Below are positions 1 through 5,240 of a stretch of DNA of 5,341 bases, in pieces. Source of the DNA: Paludibacteraceae bacterium. Its GTDB lineage: Bacteria; Bacteroidota; Bacteroidia; Bacteroidales; Paludibacteraceae. Numbering within the stretch: position 1 is the first letter of the stretch; the number at the start of each line of letters is the position of its first letter. Where the stretch lies: assembly GCA_947445425.1 (NCBI GenBank), contig CANFFA010000202.1, positions 1 through 5,341 on the forward strand. Reading direction: 5' to 3'. A model generated the notes under the pieces. That model did not search any database and had not been told where the DNA came from. It worked only from the letters and a program-made list of their open reading frames with translations. A program made the translations under genes and the position numbers.

Positions 1-158
1 TAAACAGTCAAGATGGTCAGCAAACTGATATTAGGGGTACAGTAGAATTCAAAGCAGTCTATATTGAGGATGGATTCTTATCCCATATTCATGAAAATTC
101 GCTTTTTCAACGTGAAAACGAAAAGTGGGTTTATGTTTCTGGGCAAATGCTTGATTAA
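1..158 (+). CDS. YchJ-family protein, C-terminal end (5' truncated by window edge)
   Basis: The reading frame is open from the left edge (first full codon at 3) to TAA at 156-158 and gives the last 51 residues. They read GTVEFKAVYIEDG, then HIHENSLFQRENEKWVYVSG. This matches, from memory of the family, the C-terminal half of the NTF2-like domain of YchJ proteins: a V-F-A-Y strand, an E-S-F strand with R and EN, then W-Y-x-x-G. E. coli YchJ carries a second SEC-C zinc motif after this point. Here the protein ends three residues after the final glycine, as in the shorter family members that have SEC-C only at the N-terminus, which would lie outside the window. The molecular function of YchJ is not established; metal binding through SEC-C is the usual suggestion. 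The next gene is on the same strand, 54 bp away from this stop, with no clear terminator between, so co-transcription is possible. Confidence 0.72.
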   Translation, partial: NSQDGQQTDIRGTVEFKAVYIEDGFLSHIHENSLFQRENEKWVYVSGQMLD

Positions 159-212
159 AAGAATATCCTTTTTTTGATATGGAATTTTAGTAATCAATTT
201 ATCTTTTTCAAC

Positions 213-668
213 ATGCGTGATCAAAGTTTCATTGCAGTACACCGTGGAGGATCCCTAACAAAAGAGCATCACTATCAGTTGATGAATCTGGCCTGTAGTT
301 ATGCGGAACATCTGTTCCCATTCATCAGAAATCAAATTGATGATTGTTTATTTGACGCTATTGCCATCGCCAAGTTATGGACACAAGAAGTTGCTACTGT
401 TGGAGATGCAAGAAAAGCATCAGTCTCTGCACACGCATTCGCCAGAGACTCCACTAACCCTGTAGAAAAGGCTGTGTCTCGTGCGGTTGGTCATGCAGTT
501 GCTACAGCCCACATGGCTGACCATTCTTTGAGTGTAGCGTATTATGCTTTGAAGGCGGTGAAAAGTGCTGGTTTATCAGTTGAATTGGAGCGTAATTGGC
601 AGGACGAGCAAATTCCTACAGAAATTAGAGCGTTTTATTTGACAGCAAGGGAAATTCGCAAAATATAA
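213..668 (+). CDS. Imm-5-like putative immunity protein
   Basis: This 151-residue protein resembles the family annotated as 'putative immunity protein' (Imm-5-like; some members are misnamed exonuclease SbcC). Family signatures seen here are MRDQSFIAVHRGG at residues 1-13, AEH at 31-33, DD at 43-44, GDARKAS at 64-70, GHAVATAHMADHS at 93-105 and a final IPTEIR at 134-139. It looks all-helical and soluble, with no signal peptide or membrane segment. The ATG at 213 is chosen because homologous proteins, as remembered, begin with M-R-D; the frame is also open upstream to a TTG at 174, but those 13 codons encode a hydrophobic stretch atypical of the family. No Shine-Dalgarno precedes either start. 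The immunity role was predicted from polymorphic toxin loci and is not shown here. There is no toxin gene next to it, so it may be an orphan or serve another function. It probably shares a transcript with the ychJ-like gene upstream. Confidence 0.8.
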   Translation: MRDQSFIAVHRGGSLTKEHHYQLMNLACSYAEHLFPFIRNQIDDCLFDAIAIAKLWTQEVATVGDARKASVSAHAFARDSTNPVEKAVSRAVGHAVATAHMADHSLSVAYYALKAVKSAGLSVELERNWQDEQIPTEIRAFYLTAREIRKI

Positions 669-813
669 TATGCTTCTTGCAAATCTCATTTTGTTGCATT
701 AGAGACAAAAGGAGAGTACAGAATAAAGATATATAGCAAATCCGTCTATTGTTTTTAATCTTTTGTCAAGATATTGAACCGTCATTTTGCACTTAACAGA
801 GCACTAGTATATC

Positions 814-830
814 TTCACAAGAAGTCTAAT
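814..830. repeat. 17-bp direct repeat, copy 1
   Basis: The sequence TTCACAAGAAGTCTAAT occurs here and, identically, at 2748-2764 in the same orientation. The two copies bracket the rluA-like gene: this one lies 20 bp beyond its stop codon. The flanking bases are unrelated. With the preceding C, the core CTTC-ACAA-GAAG could form a 4-bp stem, too weak to call a terminator. The purpose is unknown. Confidence 0.6.
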
Positions 831-843
831 AATTTATAAAATT
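831..843. terminator. weak hairpin between convergent genes
   Basis: AATTT-ATA-AAATT forms a 5-bp, all-AT stem just beyond the stop of the minus-strand gene. It is the only hairpin close to that stop, but it has no GC pairs and only a short U-run in the minus-strand transcript. A second, looser inverted repeat, GACAAAAG (704-711) with CTTTTGTC (760-767), lies nearer the plus-strand gene, with a 48-nt loop. Neither is a convincing intrinsic terminator. Confidence 0.15.
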
Positions 844-850
844 CCCAACC

Positions 851-2488
851 TTAAAAATCCGCCTTTTTCTCAACTCTTACTATTTCTCCACTCATTGGAT
901 GTCTAAACTCCAGGTATTCTGCATGTAAATAGAGTCGATCTGACTTCTTTCCATACAATTCATCCCCTATAATTGGGGCATTTAGGCCCAAAGGATGTGC
1001 CGCATGTACTCGAAGTTGGTGGGTGCGTCCTGTGAGGGGTGTAAATTCAATTCTCGTCACGTTGTTATTACAATCTATTACTTTCCAATTGGTTATTGAT
1101 TGTTTGCCGTTTTCAATATCTACCATTTGACAAGGCCTGTTGTTATAATCAGAGGCCAAAGCCAGGTCAATACTACCAGATTGTTCTTTTATTCCTCCAC
1201 TCAATAAGGCTACGTATCGCTTTTTAATAGTTCTATTTTTGAATTGTTCTTGAAGGGCTTTATGTACGGCTTTGTCTTTTGCTATCAAAAGCAAGCCAGA
1301 AGTGGCCATGTCCAATCGATGTACTACCAATGGTCCACTTGCTTCAGGGTATTTTTCTTGAACTCGATGATATGCTGATTTCGTACTAGTTCTACCCGGA
1401 ATGGATAACAAACCACACGGTTTGTTTATTACCAATAGGTATCCATCTTCATATTCTATTTCTAAATCTGTATTGTTTATTTCAACCTCTTCCATTGGAT
1501 CCTTTTCTATCTGCATCCCCTGCAGCATGTGTTTGAGTATGGGTTCACACCTTCCTTTGCATGCTGGATAATAGTTTCCATGTTGTCGTATCTCTTTTTT
1601 AGGCGAAGCGCCCCACCAAAATTCGGCCATTGCAATGGGCTTCAGCTCTTGAGAAAAGGCATATTGAAGTAATTTGGGTGCCGCACATTCTCCCGATCCA
1701 GACGGGGGAACTTTCTGCACACTTTTTTCAAATATATGGTTCAATCCTTTTACTTCTCCTTTAATATTCAAGAATTGAAAACTGTCAAATAGTTTTTGTT
1801 GCAGTATTCCAGATCTCGTTTTTCGCTCATTTTTTAGATGATCAATTTCCTCTTTGTATTTTAAAATCTCATTTTGAAGAATTGATTTTCTCAGTTCCCA
1901 TTTTTTTGCCAATCGTCTGTATTCAGCTTTCCTTGAAAGACTTTCTAGTTTAAGCATTTCAATTTCTTTCTCATTTATTTTTGTGTTCCCTGTTCTATAT
2001 TCATCTCGAGCTTCTTTTTGTTTTTTGAGTAACTTTTTGTTCTCTGTTAATTCTGAAGTTGCTTGAACAGTCTCTTTTTCCAATATACTTAGCGACTGAT
2101 GATATTCTGTATTGTTTGATAAGTCATTGATTTGATTGTTAATCTCAGATATTTTTTGTTCTTCTATTTTGAAATAACCATCCTCTTCTAACATGTCATA
2201 TATTGGAGGTACAAAATAGGGATGTGTATTACTTCCTGCAAGGTTGCCTGAAAAGGCTGCTAGGAATCCAACTTCCCCACTTTGGGTCTGAACCACCAAT
2301 ACTCCAAACATTTTACCTAGGCTCAACTCTTCAGACCAAGATTCTTCAGTTGCGATGTGTTGTTGTAAAGCCGCTGCTGCTGCTAAACACAGGGGGTGAG
2401 GGGTGTAATTAAATGGGAAGGTGAAATTTTCAGTCAGTAATTCTGGCTCTATGTTGAAATTATACTTGTGGAGGCGTTTTGAGTTCAT
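851..2488 (-). CDS. rluA: RluA-family pseudouridine synthase with long N-terminal extension
   Basis: This 545-residue protein converts specific uridines in RNA to pseudouridine. Residues 340-545 are the catalytic domain and closely resemble E. coli RluA (tRNA U32 and 23S rRNA U746): INKPCGLLSIPGR at 354-366, HRLDMATSG at 390-398 with catalytic Asp393, RPCQMV at 451-456, TGRTHQLRVH at 486-495, and the terminal ADF. No S4 domain is seen. E. coli RluA is only 219 residues; this one carries about 335 extra at the N-terminus, as do many Bacteroidota homologues. The extension has a strand pair (GKMFGVLVV, then GFLAAFSG, 58-81), a charged coiled coil (about 106-232), then GSGECAAPKLL (263-273), an AEFWWG strand and YPACKGRC (307-314). 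The ATG at 2488 has no Shine-Dalgarno; the downstream FNYTPHPLC is typical of the family's N-terminus. The gene is monocistronic, convergent with the immunity-like gene. Substrate assignment is by similarity only. Confidence 0.88.
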   Translation of the reverse strand: MNSKRLHKYNFNIEPELLTENFTFPFNYTPHPLCLAAAAALQQHIATEESWSEELSLGKMFGVLVVQTQSGEVGFLAAFSGNLAGSNTHPYFVPPIYDMLEEDGYFKIEEQKISEINNQINDLSNNTEYHQSLSILEKETVQATSELTENKKLLKKQKEARDEYRTGNTKINEKEIEMLKLESLSRKAEYRRLAKKWELRKSILQNEILKYKEEIDHLKNERKTRSGILQQKLFDSFQFLNIKGEVKGLNHIFEKSVQKVPPSGSGECAAPKLLQYAFSQELKPIAMAEFWWGASPKKEIRQHGNYYPACKGRCEPILKHMLQGMQIEKDPMEEVEINNTDLEIEYEDGYLLVINKPCGLLSIPGRTSTKSAYHRVQEKYPEASGPLVVHRLDMATSGLLLIAKDKAVHKALQEQFKNRTIKKRYVALLSGGIKEQSGSIDLALASDYNNRPCQMVDIENGKQSITNWKVIDCNNNVTRIEFTPLTGRTHQLRVHAAHPLGLNAPIIGDELYGKKSDRLYLHAEYLEFRHPMSGEIVRVEKKADF

Positions 2489-2522
2489 TGGTGGAGATCG
2501 TTTGTAACTTTAATTCAGCTTT

Positions 2523-2530
2523 CAAAATTA
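2523..2530 (-). promoter_or_regulatory. possible -7 box for the rluA-like gene
   Basis: On the minus strand this reads TAATTTTG, a match to the Bacteroidota -7 pattern TAnnTTTG. Transcription would start about 28 nt before the ATG at 2488. No clear TTG or TTTG is found at the expected -33 distance, so the call is weak. Confidence 0.3.
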
Positions 2531-2747
2531 CTCTAATTTTTGAATCTCTTATTGATTTTCTGTGTCACTGTTTCATTTTATCGTTGTTTAAATACTTTTG
2601 TTAATTTCATTTATTCTATTTTTGTAAATGTAAATATAGTTTTAAGTGTCATATTTTAAGTAGCTTAGTTTATTGTAAAATGGTTTTTTGTTCTTGTTTT
2701 CGTTGATAATTCTTTTCTTTTTTTGTCTCAAATACAACAAAATGACT

Positions 2748-2764
2748 TTCACAAGAAGTCTAAT
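2748..2764. repeat. 17-bp direct repeat, copy 2
   Basis: Identical to 814-830 and in the same orientation. It lies 260 bp upstream of the rluA-like start and 38 bp before the -33 element of the transporter promoter. A partial match, AGAAGTCT, also occurs at 5153-5160, but that is short enough to be chance. Confidence 0.6.
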
Positions 2765-2801
2765 GATTAATGTGGATATTCGGATAAATATTATTTGATT
2801 A

Positions 2802-2830
2802 TTGCAATTTAATTTAAAATACTATCTTTG
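2802..2830 (+). promoter_or_regulatory. Bacteroidota-type promoter for the transporter gene
   Basis: TTG at 2802-2804 and TATCTTTG at 2823-2830 are separated by 18 bp, a good fit to the -33/-7 pattern used by the primary sigma factor of Bacteroidota. The box is followed by CA, giving TATCTTTGCA, which is identical to the presumed rRNA promoter P2 at 5028-5037. Transcription should start near 2836. That leaves a leader of roughly 160 nt before the ATG at 2995, with no promoter match closer to the gene. Confidence 0.6.
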
Positions 2831-2994
2831 CATTAACTTATTTTAGTGAGTTTATTTTATTCGAGACGCAAAACTTTATATTCTCATTTTGTGAATTTCC
2901 ATTTGTTTTTTGCCCAATTTGTTTAGAAATCCATTATTTATAAGTTCTGTTTTCAATTATTTTCTTTTAATAGTAATATTACATCTAGCTTGAT

Positions 2995-4338
2995 ATGAAT
3001 AAAATAGAATCTCTTTTTGTCTCCAAGGTGGGGGTCTCATTTTTTAATGTTTTTGTCTTATTAATTAGTCTCTTCTTTTTATGGGGTTTTGCACTTGGCT
3101 TGTTAGATATTTTAAATAGACATTTACAAGAGGTGATTGATCCCAATCCTTTAAAATATGCTTTGGTTTTACTTGCTTATTACGCAGGATATCTTCTCAT
3201 GCCCATCCCTGCAAGTTTGTTTATTCAAAAATATGGATATAAACCATCAATTTTATTGGGTTTACTGTTTTATGCTGTGGGGGCATTTCTTTTTATTCCG
3301 ATATCTCACTTTCAGTCTTTTCCTTTATTCATCTTGGCACTTTTTTTTATTGCCCTTGGTATGGCCGCCTTGGAAACTGGTGTGAATCTGTATACAACTT
3401 TGGTTGGAGAAAATAGGTACTCAACTTTTAGATTGACTTTGGCTCAATCGTTTACAGCTGCTGGCTGGTTTTTTGGACCAATAGTTGGCAGTAGTATCCT
3501 TGTGGATATTAAGAATTTGAAACACAATGAGTTTGCTGTTGTTGGCGTCCCTTATGTTGGAATAGGTGTACTGGTACTATTTGTAGCGATACTAATTCTA
3601 TTATCTAAATTACCACTCATTAGGGCCACTGTATATAATAAACCCTCCAATAGTTCAGATGCTCTACAAATCAATAGAAATGCAATTTTTCAGCATCGAC
3701 ATTTTACTGGTGCAGTTATTGCAATGGCCTTTTGTATTATTGCACAAATTTCTCTTTTCGGTTTCTTTATCCAATATCTTTTTGATTTGTTCAAAGGGTT
3801 GGAGCATCAATCAGTTCTTGGAAAGGAGTATCTCATGAAAGTGATTCAGTTTATTGGTCATACGAATGCTATGAACGATCAACTTTATTTGTCGGTTGCA
3901 TCTTCTATCTTCACATTTGCAGGGTTTGGCTTATTTGCTTTTGGACGCTTTTTAGGTAGTTTTATTCTAATCAATTTAAAGCCAAATAAAGTGCTAGTGG
4001 TTACTGCTTTGTCCTCTATTTTTCTGACAATTATGATGGCTTCAAATTTAGGAGTATTGTCTTTTATCGCCATTTGTCTAATGACACTCTCTATGAGTGT
4101 CATGTTCCCGATTATTTTTACCTTGGGAATTAGAAAGATGGGACAATTCACCTTTCAAGCTTCAGCATTCCTAGTAATGGCAATTGCTTCAGGTTCCTTT
4201 TACTATATCTTGCTTTATTTATTCCCCAACTTCAGCGCTATTAATATTGGAATTGGATTGTTGTTAATATCATTTCTTGTGATTTTGAATTATGGCTTAA
4301 GAGGTTACAAGATCAAGAACAACGCTGCACTTGATTGA
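2995..4338 (+). CDS. FHS-family (FucP-like) sugar:proton symporter, MFS
   Basis: This 447-residue membrane protein belongs to the major facilitator superfamily, most like the fucose:proton symporter (FHS) family that also includes glucose/galactose transporters. About twelve hydrophobic segments are visible, roughly at 17-38, 54-76, 83-103, 109-130, 145-171, 183-205, 235-262, 295-318, 322-345, 352-376, 386-410 and 412-433. Family marks are FFLWGFALGLLDILNRHLQ (27-45), PIPASLFIQKYGYKP (70-84), ALETGVN (125-131), FRLTLAQSF (145-153) and GRFLG (317-321). Glu127 in the LET motif corresponds to the conserved Glu135 of E. coli FucP. The E. coli LETxxNPF motif reads LETGVNLY here, and the loop between segments 7 and 8 (about 265-296) is long and hydrophilic. 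The sugar cannot be told. The ATG at 2995 lacks a Shine-Dalgarno. No catabolic genes adjoin it. Confidence 0.85.
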   Translation: MNKIESLFVSKVGVSFFNVFVLLISLFFLWGFALGLLDILNRHLQEVIDPNPLKYALVLLAYYAGYLLMPIPASLFIQKYGYKPSILLGLLFYAVGAFLFIPISHFQSFPLFILALFFIALGMAALETGVNLYTTLVGENRYSTFRLTLAQSFTAAGWFFGPIVGSSILVDIKNLKHNEFAVVGVPYVGIGVLVLFVAILILLSKLPLIRATVYNKPSNSSDALQINRNAIFQHRHFTGAVIAMAFCIIAQISLFGFFIQYLFDLFKGLEHQSVLGKEYLMKVIQFIGHTNAMNDQLYLSVASSIFTFAGFGLFAFGRFLGSFILINLKPNKVLVVTALSSIFLTIMMASNLGVLSFIAICLMTLSMSVMFPIIFTLGIRKMGQFTFQASAFLVMAIASGSFYYILLYLFPNFSAINIGIGLLLISFLVILNYGLRGYKIKNNAALD

Positions 4339-4391
4339 TGAATTATTTTTGGTGAATTTATTTACTGTGTTTATTTATTTACAAGTGTTGC

Positions 4392-4405
4392 TTGATTCAA
4401 ATCAA
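4392..4405. promoter_or_regulatory. FNR/CRP-type palindrome
   Basis: TTGATTCAAATCAA fits the FNR half-site consensus TTGAT-N4-ATCAA at all ten specified positions, and the inverted repeat is perfect over six bases per arm. It lies 53 bp after the transporter stop and 51 bp before the small membrane ORF, where a regulator of the Crp/Fnr family could act on the ORF's promoter. No clear TAnnTTTG box follows it. Chance is possible in AT-rich DNA. As RNA it could also form a 5-bp hairpin, but no U-run adjoins it. Confidence 0.35.
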
Positions 4406-4456
4406 ATTATTAATGCCTTTTTTTTAAGGGTTTTCCTTAGTTAAATTTCCTAAACT

Positions 4457-4651
4457 ATGATCTATATTTTAATTTGCATCTTTTTTCTACAGCTTATCAT
4501 TACGGTCAAAATATACTTACTATTTATAGAACCGATGAACAATAGAAAGTTTAGGCGATTTGAATTAGGTGCTTTAATTTGCACTTCATTCTCCCTTTTC
4601 TTTTTTATTGCAAGATACCTTCTTCAATTTAATGTTAGTTTATTGGGCTAA
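4457..4651 (+). CDS. small two-helix membrane protein, hypothetical
   Basis: This is a 64-residue ORF from ATG 4457 to TAA 4649-4651; I do not recognise the family. It shows two hydrophobic segments, about residues 2-24 (IYILICIFFLQLIITVKIYL onward) and 38-58, joined by a loop with basic residues Arg30, Lys31, Arg33 and Arg34. By the positive-inside rule the loop would be cytoplasmic and both ends would face the periplasm. There is no Shine-Dalgarno, which is normal in this phylum. It lies 118 bp after the transporter on the same strand and could be a read-through product of the same transcript or have its own promoter near the FNR-like palindrome. AT-rich DNA readily produces hydrophobic open frames, so it may not be a gene. 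The clean two-helix, basic-loop layout favours a real protein slightly. Confidence 0.42.
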   Translation: MIYILICIFFLQLIITVKIYLLFIEPMNNRKFRRFELGALICTSFSLFFFIARYLLQFNVSLLG

Positions 4652-4873
4652 TTTTTTTATTTGCAAATAATTTTCAAATTGTTTTTTCACTTGCATGAAT
4701 TTTTTAGTGAAATTTATACATGTTTTATTTGTGCTCCGTTTTTCTTCAATAATCTGAACATTTATTTGATTATAAGTTCTACCCTGTTTTAAATTCTATT
4801 CTTGTTGTTCTGTTTTTCAGCTAATTACAATTTATTTTCTGTTTTAATTAAAAATATAGGTAAAATCATTAGG

Positions 4874-4900
4874 TTGTTAACATAAAACCAACTACTTTTG
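4874..4900 (+). promoter_or_regulatory. stable RNA promoter P1
   Basis: TTG at 4874-4876 and TACTTTTG at 4893-4900 are 16 bp apart and match the Bacteroidota -33/-7 pattern. The bases after the box, CACCCGCTTTGAGAGA, are of the type found at rRNA promoters in this phylum and are nearly repeated after P2. Transcription should start near 4906. Confidence 0.6.
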
Positions 4901-4919
4901 CACCCGCTTTGAGAGAGAA

Positions 4920-4930
4920 GTTCTTTGTCA
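4920..4930 (+). promoter_or_regulatory. rRNA leader motif (boxA-like), first copy
   Basis: GTTCTTTGTCA resembles the GTTCTTTGA-type sequence common in the leaders of 16S rRNA genes, which may relate to antitermination boxA. It lies about 15 nt into the predicted P1 transcript. This is recognition by resemblance only. Confidence 0.3.
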
Positions 4931-4975
4931 CTTATTTATTGCCTCAGTGATCTGATAAAATTTAGACCCGAGAAA

Positions 4976-4995
4976 AAAATAAAATGATTTATTTT
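4976..4995 (+). other. A/T hairpin just upstream of P2
   Basis: AAAATAAA (4976-4983) pairs perfectly with TTTATTTT (4988-4995) around an ATGA loop, and GAG/CTC can extend the stem past three bulged A residues. It ends ten bases before the -33 element of P2. It could be an A/T-rich upstream activating (UP-like) element for P2 or a weak stem in the P1 transcript. The all-AT stem is too weak for a terminator. Confidence 0.3.
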
Positions 4996-5004
4996 CTCTA
5001 AAAG

Positions 5005-5035
5005 TTTGCCAGTTTAAAATAAAGCAGTATCTTTG
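5005..5035 (+). promoter_or_regulatory. stable RNA promoter P2
   Basis: TTTG at 5005-5008 and TATCTTTG at 5028-5035 are separated by 19 bp, the best promoter match in the window. It is followed by CACCCCGTTTGAGAAA, which differs from the P1 initial region at only a few positions. Transcription should start near 5041. Tandem promoters with shared start regions are typical of rRNA operons. Confidence 0.68.
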
Positions 5036-5061
5036 CACCCCGTTTGAGAAACACCGCTTAC

Positions 5062-5216
5062 AATTAATAATTTATAATTCACAATTAATAATTATTTGGC
5101 GTATCAAACCAAACACAATTACTTAGTAGGGAGCTACTAATTAATAACAACAGAAGTCTTTTTAATACAACCACTGTGAAGTGGATTCAATAATTATTAA
5201 TTCTAAATTATTAATT
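5062..5216 (+). repeat. AT-rich long inverted repeat enclosing two hairpins
   Basis: Two arms pair in two blocks. Inner 14 bp: AATTAATAATTATT at 5083-5096 with its exact complement at 5189-5202. Outer 13 bp: AATTAATAATTTA at 5062-5074 with its complement at 5204-5216. They are separated by an 8-nt bulge on the left (5075-5082) and one base on the right. The left arm also contains CAATTAATAATT twice (5061-5072 and 5082-5093). The enclosed 92 nt hold two perfect hairpins: TTAGTAG-GGAG-CTACTAA (5123-5140) and CCACT-GTGA-AGTGG (5171-5184), the latter with a GNRA tetraloop. It lies in the predicted leader after P2. It could be a processing structure or a small inserted mobile repeat (MITE-like); the sequence does not decide. 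Confidence 0.6.
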
Positions 5217-5226
5217 AAAAAGCATC

Positions 5227-5240
5227 GATCTTTGAAAATA
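5227..5240 (+). promoter_or_regulatory. rRNA leader motif (boxA-like), second copy
   Basis: GATCTTTGAAAATA resembles the GATCTTTGA-type leader sequence commonly found upstream of 16S rRNA genes. It follows the long inverted repeat by ten bases and supports an rRNA gene starting beyond the right edge. This is recognition by resemblance only. Confidence 0.35.

Larger units (their letters stand above)
2489..2994. other. 506-bp divergent intergenic region
   Basis: No convincing gene is seen between the divergent starts of the pseudouridine synthase (-) and the transporter (+). The plus strand is strongly T-rich between about 2520 and 2730. The region contains a weak minus-strand promoter near 2530, the second copy of the 17-bp repeat at 2748-2764, and a good plus-strand promoter at 2802-2830, followed by a leader of about 160 nt. 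Other plus-strand TAnnTTTG matches (2593-2600 and 2617-2624) are expected by chance in DNA this AT-rich and are not called. Confidence 0.6.

Noticed and set aside
163..180. Hairpin ATATC-(8-nt loop)-GATAT after the ychJ-like gene as a terminator
   Set aside because: The stem is five bp and AT-rich, and the T-run is inside the loop, so it should not stop transcription.
174..212. Upstream TTG start for the Imm-5-like gene, adding 13 residues
   Set aside because: The added residues are hydrophobic and unlike the family, whose members begin with M-R-D as the ATG at 213 does. No ribosome binding site supports TTG.
814..826. The core of the 17-bp repeat as an intrinsic terminator for the rluA-like gene
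   Set aside because: The stem is only four bp (CTTC/GAAG), there is no U-run on either strand, and the other copy is far upstream of the gene.
2203..2412. Plus-strand 69-codon open frame antisense to the pseudouridine synthase
   Set aside because: It lies wholly within a well-supported gene and its translation has no recognisable features.
3158..3385. Plus-strand 75-codon open frame within the transporter gene
   Set aside because: It is a frame-shifted shadow of a gene encoding hydrophobic residues; there is no independent support.
3885..4151. Minus-strand 88-codon open frame within the transporter gene
   Set aside because: It is antisense to a clear MFS gene and has no domain or promoter.
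4416..4438. Possible terminator or attenuator: CCTT, T-run, AAGG, then a second CCTT that could pair alternatively with AAGG
   Set aside because: Each stem is only 4 bp and the T-run lies in the loop, not after the stem. This is too weak to support switching or termination.
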